DNA of 37,595 nucleotides from Candidatus Aegiribacteria sp. GTDB taxonomy: Bacteria; Fermentibacterota; Fermentibacteria; Fermentibacterales; JCC-6. This document shows, one piece after another, positions 8,846 to 16,815 of this stretch. The position numbers were made by a program, and so were the translations under genes. The notes beneath the pieces are model-generated. The model searched no databases and was not told where the DNA came from. It saw nothing but the letters and a program-made list of their open reading frames with translations. The DNA is taken from assembly GCA_021108435.1 (NCBI GenBank), contig JAIOQY010000023.1, positions 1 through 37,595 of the forward strand. The letters run 5' to 3'. Positions within the stretch are counted from its first letter, which is position 1. Each line of letters starts with the position of its first letter.

Positions 8846-9616
8846 ATGAGAAAAGGAATGCTGCTATACCCGTTCATAATAATTATGATGCTGACCGCTT
8901 CGTGCGGCGAAACTTCAGATGAAACAGCTGCTGAGATGACAGAACCAGTAGAAACGGTAGAAGAAATACCAGCAGAACAGCCTGAAATGATCTATGCAAG
9001 CCACATACTCATTCCTTTCCAGGGCGCGCAGAATGCACCTGCAGACGCCATGGACAGGGAAGAAGCCAGAGCTGAACTTGAGACTATATCTGACAGCATT
9101 TCTGGAGGGCTTATTACTTTTGGGGATGCTGCTGCAAATAATTCCTCCTGTCCGTCTTCACAGCGAGGTGGTTCACTTGGAGCATTCCCAAGGGGAGCCA
9201 TGGTTCCGGAATTCGAAGAAGTGGCATTCGCTCTTGAACCCGGCGAGGTCTCTCAGGTTTTTGAAACACCGTACGGATTCCATATCGTACTCAGGGAGGA
9301 GACAGTTCAGGCAAGCCATATACTGATAGCTTATGAAGGTGCGATAAGAAGCAGTGCCACCAGAACCCAGGAAGAAGCTCTTGAACTGATAGGGAACATC
9401 AGGGACGATCTATCTGAGAATGAAATTACATTCGAAGAAGCTGCCGGAGAGTATTCCGACTGCCCGTCTTCTCAGGTTGGCGGTGATCTCGGCCCCTTCA
9501 GCAGAAACGTAATGGATCCCGCATTCGAGGAAGCTGCATTCGGCATTGAACCCGGAGAAATGTCAGAAATAATCGAAACACCTTTCGGCTATCACCTGAT
9601 CCTAAGAACCGAGTAA
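8846..9616 (+). CDS. Lipoprotein with two parvulin-type peptidyl-prolyl isomerase domains
   Basis: A 256-residue envelope lipoprotein (lipobox LTASC, Cys20) with an acidic Glu/Thr-rich linker and two tandem parvulin (PpiC/rotamase) domains at about residues 50-152 and 155-256. Each repeat shows ASHIL near its start, an SxCPSSQxGG.LG segment, a F..AaFxxxPGE segment and a closing ETPFGYH or ETPYGFH signature. Parvulins catalyse cis/trans isomerisation of prolyl bonds and act as chaperones for exported proteins. Two domains without a long chaperone module is compact. It starts 17 bases after ackA with an SD (GGAGG) six bases before the ATG, so is probably in the same transcript. A single-domain relative lies at 13073-13552. 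Confidence 0.9.
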   Translation: MRKGMLLYPFIIIMMLTASCGETSDETAAEMTEPVETVEEIPAEQPEMIYASHILIPFQGAQNAPADAMDREEARAELETISDSISGGLITFGDAAANNSSCPSSQRGGSLGAFPRGAMVPEFEEVAFALEPGEVSQVFETPYGFHIVLREETVQASHILIAYEGAIRSSATRTQEEALELIGNIRDDLSENEITFEEAAGEYSDCPSSQVGGDLGPFSRNVMDPAFEEAAFGIEPGEMSEIIETPFGYHLILRTE

Positions 9617-9622
9617 TCCAAC

Positions 9623-9720
9623 GGGGACATACAGGCTCTGCTGTGTGTCCCCCAAAAACTAGCCTCTGGTGCGTGCTGTGTGTCCCCCAAAAAGCCTGAC
9701 TCTCTGGTGTCCCAAAAAAA
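9623..9720. repeat. REP-like GGGGACA hairpin and extra half-sites
   Basis: The 12-base arm GGGGACATACAG (9623-9634) pairs with CTGTGTGTCCCC (9641-9652) through a 6-base loop with one wobble pair, followed by CAAAAA. The right arm plus tail, CTGTGTGTCCCCCAAAAA, recurs exactly at 9676-9693, and a degraded copy (CTGGTGTCCC then eight A) lies at about 9704-9720. The motif resembles REP-type palindromes mobilised by RAYT/IS200-like transposases; no transposase is in the window. The first hairpin may also end the ackA-ppi transcript. Confidence 0.6.
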
Positions 9721-9834
9721 ATGTCTTTAGCGCGTTCCCGAATACATCCCTTTCAAAAAATCTATTATGATAATTCATCGTATTTGGTTAGATGAAAACT
9801 CCTGATTCAAACTGAGGGAAGGCAGGGTATCCGG

Positions 9835-10644
9835 ATGAAAGTAACGATATTTAACAGGAGTATTGAGAATCCATTTCTGCAGATTCTGACAGGTGTATTC
9901 GCGATTGTTTTTGCAGTTGGATTGACTGCGCTGATACTTCTTGTTGTTCTTCCACTTGCAGGCATTGTACTGACTGCTGTGCTTCTTATTATCGCATTCA
10001 TTGTGATAGCTCTTATTATCTTCTTTCCTTTTCTAATTCTTTTTGGCATTACTTCAGGTTCATCGAAGAAAGGCAGCGGGGTTGAGGGAATCCGGGAAAA
10101 AGATATTTCACCATTCAACAAAATTAAAGCATCAGGAGCTCTCAGGGTCAATATTGTCTGCGGTCAGGCTGAGAGTGTTACTGTTATCGGTGATGACAAT
10201 CTGCTTGAATACGTGGAAATCAAAGTACTGAATGAAGTCCTTTCCATTCGAACAACAAGACAGGTCAAACCCAAAACCGGGCTTGAGGTCAGAGTATCCG
10301 CAAGGACTCTGGATCTCCTGAAAATAACCGGCGCGGTAAAAGCTGCTGTGACCCTTATTGATAATGAAAAATTTGTACTTAAAGCCTCCGGAGCTTCCGA
10401 AATCAGTCTGTCAGGTAACTCTGTTAAAGCGGTAATGAAGCTGGCGGGTGCTGTTATATTGAGCGCGAAGGATTTTCCATGTGAGGTTATCAACTTGATA
10501 TTGAGCGGTGCCGCAAAGAGTACAGTATACGCTTCAGAAGAAATTTCGGTCACGATCACTGGTGTCGGCAATGTAATCTGTTACGGTAACCCGGAAACAG
10601 TAAATAAAACTGTTTCAGGTGCGGGGAATATTGAACTGAAGTAG
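9835..10644 (+). CDS. Membrane-anchored DUF2807 (head GIN) protein
   Basis: A 269-residue protein with a long hydrophobic region at about residues 15-72 (two or three membrane segments) followed by a repetitive beta-rich domain. Residues ~90-269 match the DUF2807 pattern known from Bacteroidetes-type cell-surface proteins: FNKIKASGALRVNI, then repeated short strands with S/T-G-A turns such as ITGAVKA, KASGASEI, KLAGAV, LSGAAKS, ending VSGAGNIEL. This domain folds as a parallel beta-helix-like structure; its function is unknown. The ATG at 9835 has an AGGG seven bases upstream. The gene stands alone between the REP-like repeats and the next promoter. Confidence 0.75.
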   Translation: MKVTIFNRSIENPFLQILTGVFAIVFAVGLTALILLVVLPLAGIVLTAVLLIIAFIVIALIIFFPFLILFGITSGSSKKGSGVEGIREKDISPFNKIKASGALRVNIVCGQAESVTVIGDDNLLEYVEIKVLNEVLSIRTTRQVKPKTGLEVRVSARTLDLLKITGAVKAAVTLIDNEKFVLKASGASEISLSGNSVKAVMKLAGAVILSAKDFPCEVINLILSGAAKSTVYASEEISVTITGVGNVICYGNPETVNKTVSGAGNIELK

Positions 10645-10713
10645 AAGACAGCAATTCCATGCAGGAAACGATCTTACGGTGCATCAGGAACAGTAATTCC
10701 AGCCGAATGTAAT

Positions 10714-10742
10714 TTGACAAAACTTCTGTAGTAGAATATATC
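10714..10742 (+). promoter_or_regulatory. Sigma-70-type promoter for the secreted orphan
   Basis: A perfect -35 TTGACA (10714-10719), a 17-base spacer and the -10-like TATATC (10737-10742) lie about 44 bases before the ATG of the next gene. It is one of the three best promoter matches I found in the window. Confidence 0.6.
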
Positions 10743-10785
10743 TAGATTGGTTAGTGGGTACTTAACGAAAAAAAAGGAGGAAAAA

Positions 10786-11616
10786 ATGAAGAAAGTAGCA
10801 TTCCTGTTGCTTTGTCTTGCCTTTGCTGTCTCTGCCAATGTAAGAACAAATGACGGACCAAGCTCTAGTGAATCCGCCTTGGTTAAAGGAACTTATACAC
10901 TTCTTGAATCCTATCAGGTTGATCTCGTTGGTTTTGGCGTTGCTGTTAAGGATGATGTGGCCAACAGCATCTGGATCGACGACTACGGTGTTGCATTCAC
11001 CTACGAGTTCGACATGACAAACGGCGATCCCACAGGTGACGGTTGGGAAATAACAAACGGTATTGACTGCGATGACATGGCCTACTGTGAATATACTGGC
11101 GGTAACCAGTTCCTCATCGGCGATTGGATTGAAAGCAAGGTCGGTGTCTTCAGTGCTGATGGGATCTATGTTAAGGATATTGAAGGTCCTGGTGCCTGGG
11201 ATAATGTATTTGGAATGGGTGCCGGGCATGATATGCTTTACTGTTCGAAGTCAGGCGAGATTGCCTGGGGTTCCTACACTGGCTCTGAAACCGAAGTAAC
11301 CTGGACAATAGAAGCAATGCCTTACAGCATTTATGGACTTGCTGTACATGGCGATTACCTTTTCGTCTGCTCCAATATTGAAGATGCTGACAATATCTTC
11401 ATCTACTATATAAATGCAGATGGCAGTGTTAACCTGACTCCTTTATGGTCATGTTACTTCACTGAAAATGGCGGCAGCACTAACGGTGGATTAGACTGGG
11501 ATGGAACATATCTCTGGGTCTATCCTCAGCAGGACATGCTGTACAAGCTGGATATTGACTGGGTTCCGGGAAGTCTCGAGAATTCAACCTGGGGCGAGAT
11601 CAAAGCTGACTTCTAA
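10786..11616 (+). CDS. Secreted protein of unknown function, possibly beta-propeller
   Basis: A 276-residue exported protein. The signal peptide is clear (MKK, hydrophobic core VAFLLLCLAFA, cleavage near VSA-NV). The mature part is acidic and aromatic, with repeated blocks of roughly 40-50 residues containing VANSIWIDDYG, NQFLIGDWIESKVGVFSADG, AGHDMLYCSKSGEIAWGS, GDYLFVCSNIED and GGLDWDGTYLWVYPQQ. These look like propeller blades, but I do not recognise a family. The frame extends upstream to 10747, yet a strong SD (AAGGAGG, 10774-10780) five bases before the ATG at 10786 and the signal peptide fix the start. With its own promoter and a GC hairpin after it, it is probably a single-gene, well-expressed unit. 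Confidence 0.7.
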   Translation: MKKVAFLLLCLAFAVSANVRTNDGPSSSESALVKGTYTLLESYQVDLVGFGVAVKDDVANSIWIDDYGVAFTYEFDMTNGDPTGDGWEITNGIDCDDMAYCEYTGGNQFLIGDWIESKVGVFSADGIYVKDIEGPGAWDNVFGMGAGHDMLYCSKSGEIAWGSYTGSETEVTWTIEAMPYSIYGLAVHGDYLFVCSNIEDADNIFIYYINADGSVNLTPLWSCYFTENGGSTNGGLDWDGTYLWVYPQQDMLYKLDIDWVPGSLENSTWGEIKADF

Positions 11617-11642
11617 AATAGTTCAGTTTATCTAGTGCATAA

Positions 11643-11669
11643 AGGAGGCGGGGTTTATCCCCGCCTCCT
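11643..11669. terminator. Perfect 11-bp GC-rich hairpin between convergent genes
   Basis: AGGAGGCGGGG (11643-11653), loop TTTAT, CCCCGCCTCCT (11659-11669). The stem is perfect, but no T-run follows on the plus strand. It sits 27 bases after the secreted orphan stop and 30 bases from the convergent aminotransferase stop, so it may stop transcripts from both sides or protect mRNA 3' ends. Confidence 0.6.
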
Positions 11670-11698
11670 GCTATATCAGTGTATGTTACCTGCTTTTG

Positions 11699-12901
11699 TC
11701 AGATGTTCTCTCTTACCACCTGTGCAAGACGTCTAACACCTTCCACGATCTGTTCTTCATTCGCAAAGCTGAAATTGAGCCGCATGCTCTGATAATTATC
11801 ATTATCAGGGAAGAAAGCGCTGCCTGGAACGTATGCTATTTGCTCGTCAACAGCCTTCTGGAAGAGATCGTCCGCGTTCTTTCCATCCGGAAGAGTGAGC
11901 CAGAGGAACAATCCACCCTCGGGTTTTGTCCAGCTGACATCAGGCATGTCCGAGAATTCCTTTTCGAGACAATCAAGCATCAGCTTCCGGCGTCTGTCAT
12001 ACACCTTTATCGTATTCTTCAATCCTGTCTCGAGAACACCTGCCTGAAGCATTGCATGGGTAATAGCCTGATTGAAGGGGGGGGTACATAGATCAACAGC
12101 CTGTTTGGCCATAACCATTTTATCTACGACCCAGTGAGGGCCGCAGGCCCATCCAAGACGGAATCCCGGAAGAAGCAGCTTGGAGAACGTGTAAAGAGAG
12201 AGAACCATGTCCGGAGCAATGGACTGGAATGTAGCCTGATGTTCTCCGCTGTATCTGAGCTGCCTGTAGGGTGTATCTTCCACTATCAGGTATTCACCCT
12301 TCTTCGCAATTTCGATGATCCTTCTTCTTCTGTCTTCAGGGATTGTAACACCTGCAGGATTCTGAAAATCCGGAATTATATATATGAACCTTGGCCTGCG
12401 CCCTTCAGCTTCAAGCCTGGCAAGAGTTTCTTCGAGGAGCTCAGGGATCATACCATGCTCATCAAGTTCTACTCCGACCGGAACACCCTGATAACTCTTG
12501 AATGCCTGTAAGCCTCCAAGATACGTTGGAGAACCGGTGATACAGGTATCGCCGGGATTAAGGAAAATTTTGGCAACCAGATCAAGTCCCTGCTGGGAAG
12601 CTGTAGTAACCAGTATGTGATCCGGAGTTGTATTGATGCCTTCCCTTTTCATGATTTCTGTCAGATCCTCGCGAAGTCTTTTGTCACCTTCAGTAGGACC
12701 ATATTGCAATGCAGTGTGAGCTTCCTCTTCAATGACCTTGTCGATAGCGCTTCTGACATGGTCTACAGGGAAGGTCACAGGGGCTGGAAGTCCTCCGGCA
12801 AATGAAATTATGCCTGGTTTGGCAGTCAATTTCAGAAGCTCTCTGATAACCGATCTCTTCATACTCAATGCCCGATCTGAGAAGTATTTCTGTTTCTCCA
12901 T
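11699..12901 (-). CDS. PLP-dependent aminotransferase (2-aminoadipate/aromatic type)
   Basis: A 400-residue cytoplasmic fold-type I aminotransferase of the class I/II, LysN/kynurenine-aminotransferase-like group. Seen: IISFAGGLPAP at the N-terminus, LQYGPTEGDKRLRE, the cofactor-binding TTASQQGLDL, IPDFQNPAGVT, VEDTPYRQLRY and the Schiff-base lysine in SLYTFSKLLLPGFRLGW (Lys241), then the C-terminal EGGLFLWLTLP and SMRLNFSF with the substrate-carboxylate Arg. Such enzymes transfer amino groups between 2-aminoadipate, aromatic or branched amino acids and 2-oxoglutarate; specificity cannot be read from the sequence. There is no MocR-type DNA-binding N-terminus. The ATG has AAGGAG seven bases upstream. 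It is divergent from the downstream parvulin lipoprotein gene. Confidence 0.9.
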   Translation of the reverse strand: MEKQKYFSDRALSMKRSVIRELLKLTAKPGIISFAGGLPAPVTFPVDHVRSAIDKVIEEEAHTALQYGPTEGDKRLREDLTEIMKREGINTTPDHILVTTASQQGLDLVAKIFLNPGDTCITGSPTYLGGLQAFKSYQGVPVGVELDEHGMIPELLEETLARLEAEGRRPRFIYIIPDFQNPAGVTIPEDRRRRIIEIAKKGEYLIVEDTPYRQLRYSGEHQATFQSIAPDMVLSLYTFSKLLLPGFRLGWACGPHWVVDKMVMAKQAVDLCTPPFNQAITHAMLQAGVLETGLKNTIKVYDRRRKLMLDCLEKEFSDMPDVSWTKPEGGLFLWLTLPDGKNADDLFQKAVDEQIAYVPGSAFFPDNDNYQSMRLNFSFANEEQIVEGVRRLAQVVRENI

Positions 12902-13072
12902 GCATTGACTCCTTTCTGGAACCTGAATGATTCACAGTGAATACACCATGTTATATACATTGTATGGATATGACCAAATATTCCAATGTCAACAGGCATT
13001 ATTTATCGACGGGACGAAGCGACGACTCCTTATCATATTTACGCTGACTTATAACTTACCGGAGGTTGATTC

Positions 13073-13552
13073 ATGAAAAGAATTATTGCACTGATTATGG
13101 CTGTTTCAGGTTTTTGCATGTTGATGATTTCATGCGGTTCTTCAGAAGAATATCGTGAAGAGATTATCGCTGATTCAGAAGATATCGTTCTAACTGATTC
13201 CCTGTCCGGGATAGAATCAGATATCCATCAGCCTGACTTCATATGCGCAAGGCATATCCTGCTAAGCTGGGATAGTACAAGTACGAGCGGAGTTCTTCGT
13301 ACACGGGAAGGGGCACAGGTGCTGGCTGAACGGATTCAGGCTGATATACTCGCAGGAGATGTGACTTTTGAGGATATGGCATATCAGTATTCGGAATGCA
13401 CCACTGCGCAGGATAGCGGAATGCTTCCCGAATTTGCCCGGGGAGCGATGATAGAGGAATTTGAAAATGCTGCTTTTGTTCTTGAACCGGGAGAGATGTC
13501 CGGAATCGTGGAGACACGATTCGGGCTGCACCTGATCAAACGAATCAGATAA
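13073..13552 (+). CDS. Lipoprotein with a single parvulin-type PPIase domain
   Basis: A 159-residue lipoprotein (lipobox LMISC, Cys21) with one parvulin domain at about residues 55-159. Seen: ARHILLSWDS, a helix-rich insert, DMAYQYSECTTAQDSGMLPEFARG, FENAAFVLEPGEMS and the closing ETRFGLHLIKR. It is a smaller relative of the two-domain lipoprotein at 8846-9616 and probably helps fold exported proteins at the membrane surface. The ATG follows GGAGG by seven bases. The next gene starts 7 bases after its stop, so it may head the pseudouridine-synthase operon. The CPSSQ loop of the paralogue is changed to CTTAQDSG, so catalytic strength is uncertain. Confidence 0.85.
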   Translation: MKRIIALIMAVSGFCMLMISCGSSEEYREEIIADSEDIVLTDSLSGIESDIHQPDFICARHILLSWDSTSTSGVLRTREGAQVLAERIQADILAGDVTFEDMAYQYSECTTAQDSGMLPEFARGAMIEEFENAAFVLEPGEMSGIVETRFGLHLIKRIR

Positions 13553-13558
13553 TCGGCC

Positions 13559-14536
13559 TTGGAATATTTTCGCAGCGAAGTCGAGCATGGAGAGCACGGA
13601 CTAAGACTCGATTCGTATCTGGTCATTCAGGATGATATTGATCAGAGCAGAAGCTATATCAATACTCTGATCTCCAACGGGCATGTTTCTATTGATGATT
13701 CCCCTGTTACAAAACCTTCTTTCAGTGTAAAAACAGGGCAGGTGATCGTTCTTGAGGTTCCTGACCCGGTGCCAATAGATCTGTCTCCGGAGTCGATTGA
13801 TCTTGATATAGTCTTTGAAGATGAACATCTTCTGGTAATCAACAAACAGACCGGACTTGTGATTCATCCATCAGGCACCTGCAGGAGCGGTACTCTTGTT
13901 AATGCGCTGCTTTCGCATTGCGATAATCTCTCGGGTATTTCCGGGGAGTTGCGTCCGGGTATCGTGCACAGGCTGGATAAGGATACAACCGGTTTGATGA
14001 TGGTTGCCAAGGATAACATCACACACAGAGGGCTGTCACTCCAGCTCTCTTCAAGGACAGTCAAGCGACGTTACATAGCTCTTGCCTGGCATATTCCAGA
14101 ACCTGATGAAGGCAGAATCGATGCGCCTGTCGGTCGTGACCTGAATAATCGACAGAGAATGGGAGTTGTCCAAGCCGGAAAGAGAGCGGTAACCAATTAC
14201 AGGATTCTTCGAAAATTCAGATTCTCAAGTATGGTCGAATGCAGACTTGAAACCGGAAGAACGCACCAGATAAGAGTTCATATGTCTTCTGAAAAGGGAT
14301 GTCCTTTAATTGCAGATTCGAAGTATGGTGGAAGCAATCCGAAAGGAATAGCCTCAACAGCTCGCAATAGAGATCTGGTGGATGATGTTCTGCGGCTTGC
14401 CGGTCACCAGATGCTTCACGCTGAAACACTGGGTTTTATTCATCCGGTAACAGGTGCTGAGCTGGAGTTCAATGAGGCTCCTCCATTGGAATTCAGGCTG
14501 GTAATGAGAAGACTTGAGAGGGACATGGATGACTGA
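13559..14536 (+). CDS. rluD: RluA/RluD-family rRNA pseudouridine synthase
   Basis: Isomerises specific uridines in 23S rRNA (or tRNA) to pseudouridine. The 325-residue length, N-terminal S4 RNA-binding domain (about residues 10-75, RLDSYL to ISNGHVSIDD) and catalytic domain are standard. The active-site motif GIVHRLDKDTTGLMM places the catalytic Asp at residue 140, and the later ETGRTHQIRVHM motif is intact. RluD, C and A family members cannot be separated with certainty; RluD is the best guess because of the S4 domain. The start is a TTG at 13559 with no clear SD, six bases after the previous stop, so it likely depends on coupling. It overlaps the next gene by 8 bases. Confidence 0.9.
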   Translation: MEYFRSEVEHGEHGLRLDSYLVIQDDIDQSRSYINTLISNGHVSIDDSPVTKPSFSVKTGQVIVLEVPDPVPIDLSPESIDLDIVFEDEHLLVINKQTGLVIHPSGTCRSGTLVNALLSHCDNLSGISGELRPGIVHRLDKDTTGLMMVAKDNITHRGLSLQLSSRTVKRRYIALAWHIPEPDEGRIDAPVGRDLNNRQRMGVVQAGKRAVTNYRILRKFRFSSMVECRLETGRTHQIRVHMSSEKGCPLIADSKYGGSNPKGIASTARNRDLVDDVLRLAGHQMLHAETLGFIHPVTGAELEFNEAPPLEFRLVMRRLERDMDD

Positions 14537-15116
14537 TTCAGCGTATTCACTCCTGCTTTTTGCGGGTCTTATTGCAGGTCCTGCATCAGCATTCATGGTG
14601 AATATAGAGATTCTTCCGGTATATCTGATTTTCCCTGTTCTATGTCTTACCGGAAAAACCGGTAAGGGCAGAATAAAATTACTGTTTTTCATTACTGCTC
14701 CGGCTTTATCGATGATATGGGGATTGCTCTCCGATAACCCTTTGCTGGCTGAGAGGTCGCTTAGATGGACAATCGCGGTTGCAACAGGCGTATTCATGTC
14801 AGGTTCACTGGGCTCTTCGAGAGCCTCAAGGATGCTTCATTCAGCATCCCATCGTATGAAATTGGGTGGATTGCTGGAGACTCTTTCAATGGTGATTTCA
14901 CTTGCGGGGCCTTTTTCCCATAAGGTCAGAGATGTTTTCAGGATGAGCAGAAAAAAAGGAATCAGTATCAGCGAATCCTTTACGATTGCCCTGTCATCCG
15001 TATATGAAATTGAACCGATTGAGAATGTCTCAGTTGAGGAACCGCATCCAGTTCCGGTTATAACGGCCTGCTGTGCCTGGTCACTGTTTCTCGCCGGCAT
15101 CTCAGGGATACTGTAG
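14529..15116 (+). CDS. Small multi-pass membrane protein, function unknown
   Basis: A 195-residue protein with four hydrophobic segments in the N-terminal half (about residues 5-25, 28-45, 52-68 and 80-98), a cytoplasmic basic/helical part with RKKGISISESF, and a final hydrophobic stretch at the C-terminus. The helix AGPFSHKVRDVFRMSRKKG is vaguely like the coupling region of ECF-transporter T proteins, but I would not name it so: the usual Ala-Arg-Gly signatures are missing. The ATG at 14529 overlaps the last 8 bases of the RluD-type gene, and the product ends two bases before truA, so all three are one transcript. Confidence 0.7.
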   Translation: MTDSAYSLLLFAGLIAGPASAFMVNIEILPVYLIFPVLCLTGKTGKGRIKLLFFITAPALSMIWGLLSDNPLLAERSLRWTIAVATGVFMSGSLGSSRASRMLHSASHRMKLGGLLETLSMVISLAGPFSHKVRDVFRMSRKKGISISESFTIALSSVYEIEPIENVSVEEPHPVPVITACCAWSLFLAGISGIL

Positions 15117-15118
15117 GC

Positions 15119-15859
15119 ATGGCTATATTCAGAATCATGATGAAAATCGAGTATGATGGTACAAAATTCCACGGATGGCAATTACAACCAGGCGCAAGAA
15201 GCGTACAGGGTGAGATTGAATCTGTTCTTGAAAATCTTTGTGAAAGAAAGATCAGAATCACTGGGTCAGGAAGAACGGATGCCGGAGTACATGCGCTCGG
15301 TCAGATTGCTCATGCGGATATCAGAGCAGGTGAGCTTGATAGAATAGAAAATGGATTACCCTCAATGCTTGCTGCAGATGTGGCTGTAACTTCTCTTTCA
15401 AGAGTTGAAGGCTCGTTCCACGCCAGGTTCGATGCTGTTTCAAGACTTTACAGATATCGAATCTCGAAAGAGAAACATCCACTGACATCAAGATACAGCT
15501 ATATTCTTAGAGGATGCAATACACTTGATATTCATGTTATGAGGAAGGCGGCAACGCTGTCGATAGGAGAGAACAGCTGGAAAGCCATGGCAAAGGAAGG
15601 CAGCTCTAATTCGAACTGGATGGTGAAAGTTATCGATGCGCAGGTTACAGAAGACCAGTCAGGGTGGACTTTTCTTATAAAGGCTAACAGGTTTCTAAGA
15701 GGCGTGGTCAGAATCTGGGCTGGAACTCTTGTTCGAATTGGTTCCGGTTCAGACTCTCCTGAGCTTATTGCTGAACTTCTTGAAAGCGAAGATCGAAACA
15801 GAGCCGGAGAATCTCTTCCCGCTAAGGGACTTACACTGCTGGAGGTGAAGTACAGTTGA
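15119..15859 (+). CDS. truA: tRNA pseudouridine(38-40) synthase
   Basis: Modifies uridines 38, 39 and 40 in the anticodon arm of tRNAs. The 246 residues show the TruA order: MKIEYDGTKFHGWQ at the N-terminus, RSVQGEIESVLENL, the active site GSGRTDAGVHALGQ with catalytic Asp54, SFHARFDAVSRLYRYRI, and the closing FLRGVVRIWAGTLVRIG. No domain is missing. It begins two bases after the membrane-protein stop; an internal Met at residue 7 is an alternative start. The stop overlaps the TTG of the next gene (TTGA), showing coupled translation. Two pseudouridine synthases in one operon suggests an RNA-modification unit, with the membrane protein as a passenger of unknown role. Confidence 0.95.
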   Translation: MAIFRIMMKIEYDGTKFHGWQLQPGARSVQGEIESVLENLCERKIRITGSGRTDAGVHALGQIAHADIRAGELDRIENGLPSMLAADVAVTSLSRVEGSFHARFDAVSRLYRYRISKEKHPLTSRYSYILRGCNTLDIHVMRKAATLSIGENSWKAMAKEGSSNSNWMVKVIDAQVTEDQSGWTFLIKANRFLRGVVRIWAGTLVRIGSGSDSPELIAELLESEDRNRAGESLPAKGLTLLEVKYS

Positions 15860-16815
15860 GCGCTGAATTCAATAGAAAAAAACTCAGGATGAAATCCTTG
15901 AAGGAAAGAACAAGTAAAGTAAACACGGAACTCCTTATCGGCGAATTGACCGGTAGTCAGATGCGGGTGGGGGATTTCATAAAAGCACTTCCAGATGTTC
16001 TGGCGGTTCGCGAAATGAAGACGCTTGCTTCTGCGATACTGAAGGCAAGAGAGGCCGGGGCTGCAAGGATATTCATGTACGGCGGGCACGTAATTAAATG
16101 CGGTCTGGGTCCACTGCTGGTAGAATGGCTGCAGGAAGGCCGAATCAACTGTCTTGCTACAAATGGAGCTGGTACTATTCACGATATCGAAATGGCTCTC
16201 TTCGGAAAGACTTCAGAAGATGTTGAAGCGGGAATATCCGATGGCAGTTTCGGCATGTGGAAGGAAACTGCTGAGATATATTCTTCCGCGCTTGAACTTG
16301 CGGATAAACAATCAATTGGACTGGGAGAAGCTCTTGGAAGAGAAATCCTCAGGTTTGGCGGTGATGTAGCAGTGAGTCCTCTGGCCACTGCATGCAGAGC
16401 CGGAATTCCAGTTACGGTGCATCCTGCTCTTGGAGGAGACATCGTGCATCCATATTCATTACTCAGCTGGCAGAAACTCGGTGCTGCGGCAGAAAGGGAT
16501 TTTGATCTTCTCGGAGAGAGAATCACATCTCTTTCAGATGGTGTAGTTATCAATGCGGGTTCCGCGGTGATAATGCCTGAAGTATTTCTGAAGCTTCTTA
16601 CATCTGCAATCAACCTGGGGTACAGCATCAGTAATTTCACAGCGGCCAGTTTTGATATGATCAGCCAGTACAGACCGGTTAACAATGTTGTATTCAGACC
16701 GGTAAAAGCTCTGGGAGGAACGCCTATAGTACTGACAGGGCATCATGAGCTGATGCTTCCAATGCTGAATATCTTCATTGATACAGAGGAGGCTGAAGAT
16801 GATAAGAACAGCTGA
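15856..16815 (+). CDS. Deoxyhypusine-synthase-like family protein (uncertain)
   Basis: A 319-residue soluble protein. The segment FMYGGHVIKCGLGPLLVEWL followed by NGAGTIHDIEMALFGKTSEDV and the DGSFGMWKET segment recalls the NAD-binding core of deoxyhypusine-synthase-fold proteins (G-x-x-x-P..., TGAN-x-HD in the classical family). The second half (VTVHPALGGDIVHP, DGVVINAGSAVIMPEVFLK) fits a Rossmann-like repeat. Classical members move the butylamine group of spermidine; bacterial relatives may act on other polyamines or be of unknown function. I could not identify the catalytic lysine region. A TTG start at 15856 is supported by GGAGGTGA at 15841-15848 and by the 4-base overlap with truA. It overlaps the next gene by 17 bases. 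Confidence 0.55.
   Translation: MSAEFNRKKLRMKSLKERTSKVNTELLIGELTGSQMRVGDFIKALPDVLAVREMKTLASAILKAREAGAARIFMYGGHVIKCGLGPLLVEWLQEGRINCLATNGAGTIHDIEMALFGKTSEDVEAGISDGSFGMWKETAEIYSSALELADKQSIGLGEALGREILRFGGDVAVSPLATACRAGIPVTVHPALGGDIVHPYSLLSWQKLGAAAERDFDLLGERITSLSDGVVINAGSAVIMPEVFLKLLTSAINLGYSISNFTAASFDMISQYRPVNNVVFRPVKALGGTPIVLTGHHELMLPMLNIFIDTEEAEDDKNS

Noticed and set aside
11696-12091. 131-codon plus-strand frame over the aminotransferase C-terminus
   Set aside because: Shadow of the aminotransferase; the opposite frame carries intact PLP motifs.
12902-13072. Promoter pair between the divergent aminotransferase and parvulin genes
   Set aside because: A TTGACA on the minus strand exists, but no acceptable -10 lies at 16-18 bases and no plus-strand pair was found.
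14529-15116. EcfT-type transporter subunit
   Set aside because: Only vague similarity in one helix; the diagnostic Ala-Arg-Gly coupling motifs and companion EcfA genes are missing.
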